Origin: Cyanophora paradoxa | Taxonomy: Eukaryota; Glaucocystophyceae; Cyanophorales; Cyanophoraceae | Direction of reading: 5' to 3' | Length of the DNA stretch: 64,000 bases | NCBI GenBank assembly: GCA_004431415.1 | Contig: QPMI01000036.1 | Location: forward strand, 320,001 to 384,000 | In this document: piece after piece, positions 45,533 through 57,540 of the stretch | How the letters are laid out: each line of letters begins with the position of its first letter | How positions within the stretch are numbered: position 1 is the stretch's first letter | Notes under the pieces: model-generated | Seen by the model: only the letters and a program-made list of their open reading frames with translations | Databases searched by the model: none | Told to the model about the DNA's origin: nothing | Made by a program: the position numbers and the translations under genes

Positions 45533-48521
45533 AGCTCAGCGCAGGCACACCGGCTTGGAGGCAGGGATGCTGCCGCATCGCCCGCGCTCTCTCTCGCAGC
45601 TTCGCTTAGCGCAGAGGGGCGGACCTGGTCGCAGGGGAGGCACGCGGTGGCGCCCGCGGCGGCCGTGTACGTGTTCCCCTCGCACCTCTGCGGCGGCGCT
45701 CGAGAGGGGGGGGGGGTCGGCAGGGGGTACAGCGACACGCGCCTTGCAGACGAAGCCGTCCTGGTACTCCCCCGCGGGGCACTTTACGCAGCTGGAGCGG
45801 TCCGACGCGACGATCTCCCCGGGAAGGCAGGCGACCGGCTCCGACGCGTCCAGCGTCGCTATGAACCCGGGGGGTGCAAGCTGGCAGGACGTGTCGTTCA
45901 TCCGCCGGAAGTAGCCCTGCGGGTACGGTGTCAGGGAGTACGCTCGAATTGATGAAAGGCAGGAAGACGGACCGTGGGGCACTGCAGGCAGACGAGGCCG
46001 CCCGTGCTGTAGTAGTTCGCGCTGCAGGGGGTACACGACGTCGCCTTCCGCCCCGAGACCGAGTTCGCCTGCGGGGATCTCGTCTGGCCCTGGGCCCGGC
46101 GCCCCGTCGCCACCGCGGATCGGGGCACATACCGGGCACGGAAGGCACTCGTCGCCGTCCTGGTAGTCCCCTGCGCCCCCGCGGGCTCGTCCCCGCACTC
46201 CCCGGGTGGGGGGTGGGGGCTGGAGGGGGTGCGGCGGACCCTCGCGGCACTCGACGCAGACGGAGGCGGAGGCGGAGGGGACCGTCCCCGCGGCGCACGT
46301 CGTGTACGAGGCCGAGCCGGCCGCCGCCGCCGACCGCGCCGGTACAGCCTCGCAGGTCTGCGGGAGAGGGGGCGAGGGGAAGTTGGGGAAGGGAGCGGAG
46401 CGTCCAGGGGGGTCCCGCTGCACCGTCATGGAGGAGCTGCGGTAGGTTCCGCTGGGGCACGGCTCGCACGTCTGCCCGTCCCCGCGGGATACCGTACCCT
46501 GCGAGGCGATCAGGGACGAAGGTGCGAACGAAGGGAGGGGGTAGAGGGGCGCGCGTCGCCGCAGGGGAGGCAGGAGGTGGCTCCCTCGACGGACGAGAAC
46601 GTGTTCAGAGGGCAGAGCGTGCATTGCCCGCCCGACTCGAACGTCCCTGTGGGGGGTACGCGTTCGAATCCGGATCCGGGAACGGGCTCGCGAGCGTCTG
46701 CGGACGGACCCTTGGGGCACTTGACGCATCCGCCGCTGGTGCCGATCTCGCCGGCCGCGCAGGGCATGCAGCCCAGCGTGGCGTCCAGGAAGGTGCCGGA
46801 GGGGCACGACTCGCACAGCGTCTTGTCCGCGTTGGGGAACATGCTCTGAGCGGGGCGTGAGAGGCGCGGAGGGCGAAGAGGGCGGGGGGCGGGGCGGGCC
46901 TGGCTGCACGCGACGCAGGAAGTCGAGCCGGGGTACGATATGGAGGTGGCGGAGCAGGTCACGCAGCTCTCGCCGCTCTGGTAAGTCCCCTGCGGCCCGT
47001 CCTGGCGCGTCGGCGGGCTGGCGGGCGGATGCAGAGGGAGACTGGGGCGCTCAGGGGGGAGCGCACCGCGGGGCAGAGAGTGCAGCTCGTCCGGGTCGCG
47101 GTCGGCACGGTACCCTGGGTCCGGGGGCCGCGTCGGGGCGCGGCCGCGCCGGCGGGGCTACGCGACGCACGCTGGTGCACGTGTGGCACTTCCCGGAGCC
47201 GAGGACGCTGTACCCCGACGTGCAGGGTTTGCACGTGCCCGTGGTCGAATCCGCGTACGTGCCCTGGCCGCCGCTTGTGAGGAAGGCGGGGTACGCGTCC
47301 CGTCGGAGGAAGGGCGCGGGCGCACGGCCGGGCAGATCTCGCAGTAGCACTTGTCGGCGTTGGGCACGGAGCCCGCGGGGCACGTGTTGCACGCGGTGGC
47401 GCCGGCCCCGGCGACCTCCCCCGCCGCGCAGGGGAGGCACATCGCCCCGCTCTGGTACGTGCCCTGCGCGGAGGGGCGTTCGCGGCGGACGGGTACCGCG
47501 TCCTCGCCCGCCCGCGGAACGCGTACCGGCGGGCAGACGTCGCACATGGACTTGTCCGTGTTCGGCACGCTCCCCTGCGCGCACACCGTGGCGTCAGCGG
47601 CGGAGGCGTGCGAAGCGTTCGGGCCCCGCCCCGCGCACCGCGCCGCATGTTTTACATGAATCCGATCCGGCTCCGCTGACCTGCCTGCCCATGCACGCCG
47701 AGCAGGTCGCCACTCCGCCCGCGGAGTACGTGCCCTGCAGGGCGTGGAATGGGCGCGAGGGTTTGACGGGGCGATGGGGCGCAGTTCCCGGGCGGCGCAC
47801 CGCCTGACAAGGCTCGCACAGGGACTTGTCGCCGTTCGGGATCGTCCCCTGCGCGGCCGACCCGCCGTCGGCGGAGCCGAGGCGTAGGAGACGTTCGGAC
47901 AATGCCCCACGCACCGCGCTGCATGCTTTACAGGCGCCCGCTCCGGCTCCGCTGACCTGCCCAGCCGTGCACGCAGAGCAGGTCGCCACGCCACCGACGG
48001 AGTACTTGCCCTGCAGTGCGCGGAAGCGCCGCGCGGGTCATCGGAGCGACGGGCCGCAGTTCCCGGGAGGCGCACCGCCGAACAGGGCTCGCAAAGGGAC
48101 TGCGCGACGTTCGGGATCGTTCCCTGCGGCCACGGCCTCAACGAGCAGCACGAAGGCGAGACCCGTGCGGCGTACCGCGGGGCACGCATGGCAGGCGGCT
48201 GCTCCGGGCCCGCTGACCTCCCCGGCGGCACATGCCGTGCAGCTGTTCGCGGAGCCGTCTGCTGAGAACGTCCCCTGCGTGCGAGGATCGAGCGTTGAGC
48301 GCCGAGCTCGAGGGCAATGCGAAGCAAGTGAGGCGGCGGTGCGGATCCAAGCTCACCGCCGGACAGTTATCGCATGCGTCGAGAAGACTTCCGGTGGCCG
48401 GCTCTTGGCCCACCGGGCAGTTGGCAGCACTGACGCCAGCGACGACGGCTAAGAGGAGGACGAGACCGAGCGCGTGCGCGCCCAGCTGCAGCCGTCGCGT
48501 CGAGCTCGGAATCGATATCAT
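45533..48521 (-). CDS. Cysteine-rich secreted protein, N-terminal part (ephrin-receptor-like repeats)
   Basis: The start at 48521 (MISIPSSTRRLQLG) leads into a clear signal peptide (AHALGLVLLLAVVAGVSA) and then NCPVGQEPATGS. What follows is a long series of short exons, each coding half a cysteine-rich repeat of the GCC2/GCC3 kind. Examples are GTIPNGDKSLCEPC, CSACTAGQVSGAGAGACKAC, TYQSGAMCLPCAAGEVAGAG, NADKCYCEIC, TYADSTTGTCKPCTSGY, CTLCPLNTFSSVEGATSCLP and VSRGDGQTCEPCPSGTYRSS. Most exons begin with a QGT or QGS tripeptide straight after the acceptor, so repeat and exon borders coincide. Such repeats occur in large extracellular proteins of algae and other protists and probably act in adhesion or as scale or wall components, which is inference. 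The gene continues through 44520-45532 and would continue to 34733 if the array were absent. Confidence 0.8.
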
Positions 48522-49724
48522 CGCGCTTCGACTCGCGGGCGATATGGTCCCCCCCGCGGCGGTGACTCTACCCCGGCGGCGTGCAGCATGAATCGCAAAT
48601 TGGAAACGGGGTAGGGCCCCCGTTTTCGGTAACTTGCAAAATGACGAGTCTGCTCATCTCCCGATCCAGCTCCGAGCTTTTAACAGAGTGTTAGTGCATG
48701 CATGAGAGCCCGGAATTCGTTGTCAGAACCCGGAAAGAGCGGAATGCGGCGCGGAAAAAAGGACCGGACCCTTTCCTGGACTATCCCTTGCAGCGCCTGA
48801 TCCTGTGGTCGTATAGGGGCCGGACTAAGTGCATAAGAAAGCTCTTGCAATGCTCGGCAGAGCTTGTCATACATGCCAGTGCTTGGGAAGCAGCGCGTGG
48901 CGCGCTAGGCCGCATCAAGTACCTGCTGTACCGAACGCGGAAAAAAAGAGCTCCTGCGAGTTTCGGCCTATCGAGTTGCAGTACCCGTGCATTAAGCCGG
49001 CGAGCTAGCGGACAGGCTCGCTAGCTGGCCAGCGTAGCTAGGTGAGCTCCGGCGGCCGCCCCGGGCCAGCTGCAGGCTGCAGGCCGGCGCCGGCGCGCGC
49101 CCGCGGCCGGTCAGTGCGGTCGACGTCATGCATATGCTACTCGCCGCTGAGCCACTGTGACAGGCTACATGTACACTGCGGCATGCGCACATGCATAACA
49201 TTGCATATGCGCATGCGCTATCCTATAGTGTGCACGCGCCGGCGCGCGGCAGCCGCATGCCGCAGTGCGCCGCGGCCGCGGCGGGGCCGGCGCATGCATG
49301 AGGTGAGCTCCGGATCCGCATGCACATTGCGGCATGCGCATGCGCAGCTGCGCATGCCGATGGCGAGCTCGAGCTGATGCGCGCGCGCGCGCATGCGCAG
49401 CTGCAGCTGCCGCAGTGCCGCAGTGCGCATGCAATGCCATGCATGCGCAGCTGCCGATGGCGAGCTAGCGCTCGCCGAGTCGACTCGGCGAGCACCCATG
49501 CAGCTAGCCGACCTACCCCGTTTCCAACCGGCGGCCGGCCCAGTCAGAGGCTCAGAGCCCGAGCAGAGGCCGCCGCGTGCTAGTTTAATGCAGCTAGTCC
49601 AGCAGCATGCGCAAGTCCAGCCTGTCCAGCTAGTCCAAAGAGACTCAGCTAGTCCTGCCATGCGAATGCATACGAACGCGTATACGAACACGCGCGCGCG
49701 GCCGCGACCGCGGCCCGACGGGCC
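48522..49724. other. Gene-free spacer rich in short palindromes
   Basis: About 1.2 kb between the start of the cysteine-rich gene and the stop of listerin, both on the minus strand, so the promoter of the former should lie here. From 49.1 to 49.5 kb it is packed with gcatgcgc, gcagctgc and tgcatgc words. The ORFs here are low-complexity His/Ala/Cys frames that I do not accept as genes. Confidence 0.6.
49470..49493. repeat. 24-bp perfect palindrome
   Basis: The half-site gctcgccgagtc is followed directly by its exact reverse complement, with no spacer. It could form a cruciform or bind a dimeric protein. The surroundings are already palindrome-rich, which lowers its weight. Confidence 0.85.
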
Positions 49725-52700
49725 TCAGAAGGCGGTCTTGCAGAGGGGGCATTCGCTCTTGTGCGACGTCGAGAACCACTTGTACTGCGCGGGGCCTCAG
49801 CTGCGGCGGGGGCCAGCAGCGGCGGGGCCGGGGGCGGGGCGGGGGCGGACGAGGCAGGCGGAGTGGAACTTGTGCTTGCAGGTCTTGCAGGCGAGGCGGG
49901 GGAGGGCGTGGCTGGTGACGTGGAGGATCTGGTAGCAGATGGGGCACTCCTCGACCCCCTCGAACTGCCGGTCCAGCGCCTCCTTCCACAGCGCCACCGC
50001 CTCCACCAGCGTCCCCTCCTGCGCAGCACCACACGCGCCTCGCCCGGCGCCGGCTCCGAGGGGCGCGCAGGGGGCGCGCCTGGTTGGAGATGAGGGTCGT
50101 CATCGCGAGGAGCCACTTGCGCCAGCGGCCCTCCGGCACCCCGACCCGCTTCGAGCCTGCCCACCCTCAGCGCGCCGCCCCGCAGCGGGGCGCCCGGCGG
50201 GGGGCGCCGCGCACTCTCCACGGAGACGGGGCGGAGCGGGTACGAGGGCGGGAGCCGCAGCACGACCTGTGGAGGCGAGTGAGCCGCGGGGCGCGAGCCA
50301 ACCGGGCCGGCCGGCCGGCCCCGCCCCGCGCCCCGGGCACCTCGACGGCGGCCTCGTCCTTCACGTACGTCGCCGTCACCTGCGCCGGCGCCCGTGCCGC
50401 TGAGCGCGGCGAGGGCCCGGGGCGGGGCGGGGCGGGGCGGGGCGGGTGGGGGCGCGCCTCGCGGCCGGCGACGGAGCCGCGGACGCGGAAATCGGCCCCG
50501 AAGCGGTCCGCCGCCTGCGGTCGCGTCAGCCTCAACGAGCAAAGGCAGAGGCGGGCCGGGCGGGGGCGGGGGTGCCTGGGCGGCGGCGACGGCGGCCATC
50601 TCGCGGGCGAGGAGCCGCCCCGCCGCCCCCGCCGTCGTGTGCCGCTCCACGGCCGCCGCCCGCTGCCGGTCCCGCAGCTCCTCCGTCCACCAGCCCCGCA
50701 CCGCCGCCGGCAGCGCCTCCAGCGCCCGCGCGTACAGCTCCCCCGCGTACGCGCCCCGCGGGCCCCACGCGTCCGCCTCCCCCGCCGCCTCCTTCCGCTC
50801 CCGCGAAGGAGCCGGGATGGCGTCGAAGAGGGCGCTGAGGAAGGGCCCGAGGGTGCGCTGCCGGCGGGAGCGGAGGGCGGCGGCGAGCTCGCGGCGGCGG
50901 GCGCGGAGGCCGCCCGTGGCGAGGTCCTCGAGGACGAGGTCCCAGGCGAGCAGGTAGCCCCGCCGCGCCGCCGCCGCCTCCGGCGCCTCCCCCTCCCCTT
51001 CCCCCTCGTCGTCGTCCTCGTCGGGGAGGGGCGGGGGCCCTGCCTCGAGGAGGCGGACGAGCTCGGGGGCGAGGAGGGCCTCCAGGCGGGCCCCGGCCTC
51101 CTCCGCCTCCGCCTCCCGCAGCTCCGCCGCCACGTCCACCTCTCCCTCCCCGCCCCCCCGCCCCGCCTCCGGCAGCGGCACCAGCGCCCGCGCGTCGTTC
51201 TCCTCCCGCACCATCCGCCGCAGCAGGCCGAACGCGAACCGCTGCGCCGCCTCGCACGGGCTGCAGAGCAGCCCGTACAGGCCCCGCGCCGCCGGGTGCG
51301 TGCGCGCCGCGGCGAGGGGCAGCTCGCCGGCGGCGCGCGCGAGGTCGCCGGCGAGGGGCCCCGCCCAGCGCCCCCCGAGCCGCCCCAGGGGCCCCCGCAG
51401 AGGAGCCCGAAGAGGGCGGCGAGGGCGGCGGCGCGGGCGGCGGCCGCCTCGGGGTCGCCCTGCGGCAGCTGGGGCGCGAGGCGGGCGACGAGGGCGAGGA
51501 GCGTGGCGCCGGCGGCGCGCTCGCGGGGGCAGGGGGCGGCGAGGGCGGCGGCCCCGAGGCGGCCCAGGCCTCGCAGGCGGGGCCCAGCGCGGCGGCGAGC
51601 TCGGCGGGGAGCGGGGCGGCGGGTCCGAGGCGGCGAGGAGGGCCGCCCGGCAGAGGGCCCCGTCCCGCAGCGCGTGCGCCCCGGCGCGCGCCTCCCGCCG
51701 CCCCGCCACCCGCGCCAGCGCCGCCAGCGGCTCCAGCGAGAGCGACTCGCGAAGGGCGAGGGGCGCGCCGCGGCCGCGGACCCCGTAGCAGGCGGCGAGG
51801 GCGTCGGCGAGGCGGCGGAGGGCGGCGGGGGCCGGCAGCGGGCCCGTGCCCGCGAGGGCCGCCTCGGAGGCCCGCAGGAGCGAGTCGCGCGCGGGGACGG
51901 CCGCCGCGTCGCGCCGCAGCGACGGCAGGAGCGCGCACACCGCGTCCGCCCCGCGTCCGCCCCCGCCCCGCCCGCCGCCGCCTCCTCCGCCGCCTCCGCG
52001 CACGCCGCGGCGACGGCCTCGGCCGCCCAGTCGCCGGCGGGGGCGGCGAGGGCGGGGGCGGCGAGGAGGGCGGCGGCGCGGGCGGCGGGGCCGCCGCAGC
52101 GGCGGGCGAGGGCAAGGGCGGCGGCGAGGGCGTCGCGGGCGTACGCGTCGCTGGCCGCCGCGCGCTCCTCCCACGCGGCCGCGAGCGCCGGCGGCCAGAA
52201 GGCCGCCCCGGGGGAACCGAAGCCTCGGCGTCGCCGGGGTCGAGCGGGGAGAGGGCGGCGGGGTCCTCGGGCGGGGCGGCGGCGGGCGGGGCGCGGGCGC
52301 CCGCGGCGCACTCGGCGGCGGCGAGCTCGGCGGGGAGCCAGGGGCGGCCCTCGAGGAGGCCCCCAGGGCCGGCGAGGGGCGCCAGCGCCGCCGCGTACCG
52401 CGCGGCGCGGGCGTGCGGGGCGGAGCCGGGGCCGCCCTCCGCGCGCGCCGCCTCGAACTCGGCGTGGGAGGGGAGGAGGGCGTCGAGGGCGGGGCCCGGG
52501 GCGGGGCTGCAGCAGCCGAGCAGCTCGCCGGCCATCCCGCGCAGGCCTCCGGGGAGAGGGGCGACGCGGCGTCCAGCGCGGCGCCCCGTAGGCGAGCGGC
52601 GGAGGGACCCCAGAGGGCCGCGGCGAGGGGCGCGTCGCGGGCCACGCGCGCCGCCGCGGCCGTCCACGCGCTCGCCCAGGGGCCCGCCGCCCCGCCCGCC

Positions 52701-55547
52701 TCCCGCCCGAAGAAGAGCCGCTCTGCGGCGCGCCCGGTCGGCCGGGCGGCGGGGGCGGCGGGAGGGCGGGGCGGGGCGGGACGCACGGGCGATGTCGGCG
52801 CGGGCGGCGGCGAGGGCGGCACCGGGCCCGGCGGCGGCAACGCAGGCGGGGCGAGCTCGAGGGCGGCGGCGCGGGGCCCTTCGGCCCCGTCGAGGGCAGC
52901 GGCGACGGCGGCGAGGGCCCCGCACGCCGCCTCCTCCGATACCAGCGGCACCGCTGCGCCGGGAGGGGTCAGAGGCAGGGCGGGGCGGGGCGGGGCGGGC
53001 GGGGCGGACGGGGGTCGCCGAGGCCGGCGAGGCAGGCGGCGAGGGCGCGGCGGGGGCGGGGCCGGCGGCGGGGTCGAGGGCGGCGGGGAGGAGGCGGGCG
53101 GGGGCGGCCTCGAGGGCCGGGTGGCGCCAGTCGGCCCCGCGGGGAGGCGCTGGGCGGCGGCGAGGGCCCCGAGGAGGGCGGCGAGGGCCTCGGGCCGGGG
53201 CGCGGCGGCGGCGAGGGCGTCGCCCCACGCCGCCGGGTCCCGCCCCGCCAGCGCCAGCAGCAGCTCGCGGGCGAGCGGCGCGGCGGCGGCCGCCTCGGGC
53301 CCCGCGAGGGCGGGGAGCACGGCGGAGCGGAGGAGCTCGCCCGGCTCGCAGGCGCGGGCGGGGCCCACGGCCGCCAGCAGGTCCGCCGCGAGCGGCAGCA
53401 GCGCGGCGCCCCGGCACCGCGCCACCACCCGCCGCGCCAGCGCCGCCGGGGGTACGCCGCCGGGTCGCCATCGCCGGCCGCCGCCGCGGCCGCCGCGTCG
53501 CGCTTCTTGCAGCTCCGCTCCAGCGCCGCCAGGAACCGCGCCAGCCGCTTGCCTGCCGAGGGCGTCGGGCGCGAGGGGCGGGGGTGCGGGGTCGGTCGGG
53601 CTCGCGGGGGCACGCACGGAACTGCTCGGGCGGCGGGATGCGGCCGGTGTCGAGGCCGGCGGAGAGGGCCGGCAGCGCGGCCGCCCGCCGCTCCCGCCGC
53701 TTCGGCGCCGGAGCCGGAGCCGCCCCGTCCGCGCCGCCCGCCTGGGCGACGGGGGCCTCCGCCGCCGTCTCGGCCTCCTCCTCCTCCTCCGCCGCCGCCG
53801 CGGGCTTTGCCTCGGCCTCGGGCTCGGGCTGGGGCTCCGGGCGGGCCCGGGGCGCCGACGCAGCGCTCGAGGTAGGCGGCGAGGGCGGCGAGGGGCGGGG
53901 CGAGGGCGGCGCGGAGGGCGGGGGCGGGGCGGAGCGGGCCCAGGCGGCGGCGAGGGCGTCGGCGAGGCCCTCCGAGAGGGGCCCCTCGGGCAGCGCCGTC
54001 GCGGGGGCCTGCAGCAGGTGCCCGGCGAGAGGCAGGAGCACGCCCCGCAGCGCGCCTCCGAGCAGCTCGGGGTCCGGCCGGGCCGCCTCGCAGGCGCGCG
54101 TGAGGAGGAGGGTGAGGCACTCGAGGAGGGCGGCGAGGAGGGCGGGGCGCTGGGCGGGCCCGAGGTGCTCGCTGGCGGCCCCCGCCCAGAGCGCGTCGAA
54201 GAGCTCGGCGTGGAGGGGCGTGAAGCCCGGCCCCCCCACGACCTCCCCCGGCAGCGCCGCCACGAACGGCAGCAGCGAGGGGTACGTCGCCGCCGCCGAG
54301 CCGTAGCCGGCGGCGCGGAGGAGGGCGAGGAGGCGGGGGAGGACGGCCTTGCGGGGGGCGACGTGGCGCCAGGCGCCGGGGCAGCGGGCGCAGAGGGTGA
54401 GGACCGCCTCCCAGAGGGCCCCGTGGCACGACGCCTCGCGCTCGCCGAACGCGCCGAGCAGCGCCTGCGCCACGGGCGGCAGGTGCTCCCCCAGCCCCTC
54501 CTCCCCGAAGGCCCGCACGTAGGCCGCCAGGCACCCGTAGAGCGCCCGCCGCACCCCGGCCGCCTTGCTCTTCTCGTGCCGCCGCACCGGCCCCGCCCCG
54601 CCGGCGTCCGCCTCGAGCAGGCCCAGCAGCCGCGGGGCGGCCCGGGCGCGGGCGGGGGCGGGGAGCTGGTCGATGAGGGCGGCGAGGGCGGCGAGGGCGG
54701 CGGCGAGGACGCGCTCGTAGCGCTCCTCGGCCTCCTCCGCCGGCGTCGTCTTCATGTCGCTCATCGTCTGCGCGCTCGCCCGCAGCTGCTCCTCCGCGTA
54801 CGCCACCGCCTCCTCCGCGCAGAACGCCAGCGCCTCGTCGCGCTTGGGGCCCGGGAAGGCGGCCTGGAGGGCGGCGGCGGCGGCGGCGGCGACCTCGCGG
54901 GCGGGGTCGTGGTGCAGCATCCACCAGGGGCCGAAGAGGGCCTTCAGGTGCGGCGCCAGCTCCCGCCCCGCCACCTTCGCCAGCTGCCCCCCAGCGCGCT
55001 CGGACGCGCGCCGGGGCGGTGCGGGGCCGGGGCCGGGGGCGGGGCGGACCTCGCCGAGGAAGACGCAGGCCTGCTCGCGCACGTGGCGCGAGTTGTCCAT
55101 CGCCACCCGCGCGAACGCCGTCCGCTGCCCCGCCGCTCGAACGCGGGGGAGGAGCGGGCGGGAGGCGCAGGGGCGGGCGGACCCAGTGGGGCAGCATGGA
55201 GACGATGGTCTCGCGGGGCTTGGAGGAGAGCATGCTGCGTAGCTCCGACAGCGCCTTCGTCTTCGTCGTCGCGTCCCGCTTGGAGAGCTTCTTGAGCGCC
55301 AGCTGCACGTCCGCGTCCAGCGACTGCGCGCCCCGCTTAGCGCTCGAATGCACGCGGCAAGCAGGCCGCGCGATCGGCCGCGTCGCCGAGCGGCACGCAC
55401 CGCGTCGTCGACATCGTCGCCCGCTGGCGACGCCGGCTGGGCCTGAGCGAGGGGCCGCAGGAACCCGAAAGCCGGAAGAGCAGCGCCGGATTGGGCGAGC
55501 AGCTCGGCGGCGCGCGCGCTGCTCGCCGCCGTCCCCTTCTTCTTCAT
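49725..55547 (-). CDS. LTN1: Listerin, RING-type E3 ubiquitin ligase of ribosome quality control
   Basis: Both ends match listerin. The N-terminus has SSARAAELLAQSGAALPAFG (start 55547), then LDADVQLALKKLSKRDATTK with KALSELRSML. HEAT-repeat exons follow (PHLKALFGPWWMLHHDPARE, AAFPGPKRDEALAFCAEEAV, EERYERVLAAALAALAALI). Near the 3' end come the RWD-like part (VVLRLPPSYPLRPVSVE), the conserved GRWRKWLLAMTTLISNQ and a variant RING: GVEECPICYQILHVTSHALP, then LACKTCKHKFHSACL, and the last exon YKWFSTSHKSECPLCKTAF with the stop at 49725. Listerin ubiquitinates nascent chains stalled on 60S subunits. The middle (50.5-54 kb) is extremely Ala/Arg/Pro-rich with many short introns, and I cannot fix every junction. 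It shares a 142-bp divergent promoter with the phosphatase gene. Confidence 0.92.
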
Positions 55548-55689
55548 GTTGCTGGCTGACCGGCGCTAATAGCGCTCGCGCTGTGCTATCTGCGTGCAAC
55601 TAGTGTGCCGAGCGCGGTCGGAAGTCGAAGAGCGTGGCCTGCTCGCCGCTAGTTCGCCAAAGTTCGGACGGGGGGGATACAGTGCACGA
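55548..55689. promoter_or_regulatory. 142-bp bidirectional promoter, listerin / phosphatase
   Basis: Only 142 bp separate the listerin start codon (minus) from the preferred phosphatase start (plus). Both promoters and both 5' UTRs must fit here or overlap the coding parts. No TATA-like box is obvious. Confidence 0.5.
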
Positions 55690-56992
55690 ATGGGCTTCGT
55701 CGCTGGCGTCCCGTGCGTCGCGCCCAGGGCCCAGCTCGCCACGACCGCTTCTCTCTGCAGCAAGCAGTGCGCGGAGAGCGGTCGCGCCGCCCAGCGAAGG
55801 AGCGAGTTCGTGCCAGCGACCCCGATCGGCCGCCGGATCAGCGCGGCGGTTCGCTTCGAACAGTCGGCGTCGCGTGGTGTTGTTTTCGACGCGCGGGGCA
55901 TCACGATGGCGGCGCGCGCCTCTAGCTCGACCGACGGCAAGAAGAAGGTGCGCACGCGCGTCAGCGAACTTCTCGCGCCGCCGCCGCCGACTCCGACGCG
56001 CAGATCCTGTTCGGTACTCGCTCCTATGCGCTCTGCAGCGGTTTCCCACGCTGAGCGGATTGCAGTCTGCCTGGGCAACATCTGCCGCTCGCCGGCTGCG
56101 GAGGCGGTCTTCACGCACATGGTCAAGGAGCGCGGCCTCGAAGAAAAGTACGAGATTGATTCGTGCGGCACGGGCTCCTGGCACATCGGCAAGCCGCCCG
56201 ACACCCGCATGCTCGCCGGTGCGCCGCCGCGCGCTCTGGCTTTCATGTGCACGTCTAGAACTGCAGCCTCAGCGGAGAGCGCGCAGAGCTGAAGAAGGCG
56301 GGGATCCCGGCGGAGCACCTGCGGGCGCGGCAGTTCAGCGGGCGGGACTTCGAGCGCTTCGACCTGATCCTGGTGGCGGACGACAGCAACCGGCGCGCCG
56401 TCCTCAACCAGGACCGCGACGGCCGCCACGCCGCCAAGGCGCGCCCGGCCCCGCTTCGTCTTTGCCCCGCACCGCCCCACCCCACCCCGGCCCCGCCTCT
56501 CCGCCGCGTCCCGCCCCGACCCCCGCCCTCGCCGGGCGCCGACTCTTTCCCTCTCCGCCACCCCCGCCGCCCCCTCTCCGCCCCCGCCCCCGCCTTCCCG
56601 CCCCGCCCCGCCCCGCCCCGCCCCGCCCCGCCCCGCCCCGCCCGCCCCGCCCCGCCCCGCCCCGCCCCGCCCCGCCCTGCCCTGCCTCTCCGCCGCCCTG
56701 CCCCGCCTCACCACTGCCTCTCCACCCCGCCCCTGCGAGCATCTCCGCCGCTGACGGGCGCTGCAGGTGAAGATGATGTGCGACTACGTGCGGCGGCACA
56801 AGGACAAGGAGGTCCCCGACCCCTACGTGCGGCCCCCGGCCCCGCCCCCGCCCCCGCCCCCGCCCCCCCCCGCCCCCGCCCTGTCTCTCGGTGACCCCCC
56901 TCGCCGGGCAGTACGAGGGGGGCTTCGACTACGTGCTGGACCTGATGCGGGACATGTCCGAGGGGCTCCTCTCCGACCTCGAGCGCTCCTAG
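55690..56992 (+). CDS. Low-molecular-weight protein tyrosine phosphatase with N-terminal extension
   Basis: Four exons join in phase 0: 55690-56220, 56259-56438, 56767-56826, 56912-56992, giving 283 residues. The catalytic P-loop is AVCLGNICRSPAAEAV (the C-x5-R-S signature). It is followed by KYEIDSCGTGSWHIGKPPD, LSGERAELKKAGIPAEHLRA, FDLILVADDSNRRAV and the acid-loop motif DPYYEGGFDYVLDL, whose Asp is the general acid; the tandem Tyr is typical. The catalytic domain is the usual size (about 155 residues). The extra 130 residues before it, rich in Arg/Ser/Ala, could be an organelle transit peptide. Introns 1 and 2 are in frame only as GC-AG. Intron 2 is unusually long (328 nt) and full of CCCCG repeats. 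Confidence 0.93.
56598..56682 (+). repeat. (CCCCG)n pentanucleotide run inside an intron
   Basis: About 16 near-perfect CCCCG units lie inside intron 2 of the phosphatase gene, with shorter runs on either side. The same pentamer, in shorter form, fills many other introns here. The antisense strand could form G-quadruplexes. Confidence 0.9.
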
Positions 56993-57540
56993 CCGCCCCC
57001 AGGCCCCCGCCCTCCCGAGGCCTCGGATTCGGCACTGAACCTCACCATGGCCAGCTACAGCTGCAGGGGGCACAGGGCCAGGGCCGGCGCCAGGCCGGGC
57101 GGGGCTGTACGTGTACATGTACATGTACGTATGATCATGATTCCAGGCAGGCCTATAGTTATAGCTGGCTCTAGGCCTGGGGGCTGGGGACCTGATATTA
57201 ATGGGGTCGCGCGAGCCTTGCCGCGCGCGCGGTCAGTGCCAGCGCCGGCGGCGCGCGCGGTGAAGTGCCGGCCCGACGGGTACAGCGCAGAACTATTTCT
57301 CGCATTCATTGAGCCGCATCTGGAAGCAGGCTGCCCCGTGCAGCGCCCAGCAACCAGCAGACGGTGAGGGCCGCGACGCCGCTTTCGAAGCGATGCTCTC
57401 CGAATCGTGGCATCGCGACCGCGGCCGCGGACACCTGCCGAAGGAACCGATGACGCGAAGCCCTGATGCGAAGGCCGGCTCTTCGAAACGCGTGTTGTTC
57501 GAAGCTTCCAGGTTCGCCATCTGCATTTGGAGCGCGCAGA
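56993..57540. other. Intergenic, no gene seen
   Basis: About 550 bp between two plus-strand genes. It contains tgtacgtgtacatgtacatg (57108) and other short palindromes. An in-frame ATG at 57466 would move the next gene's start into it. Confidence 0.45.

Noticed and set aside
49165..49691. Several 70-157 codon His/Cys/Ala-rich ORFs on both strands
   Set aside because: They come from the gcatgc/gcagctgc repeats in the spacer and have no family features or splice context.
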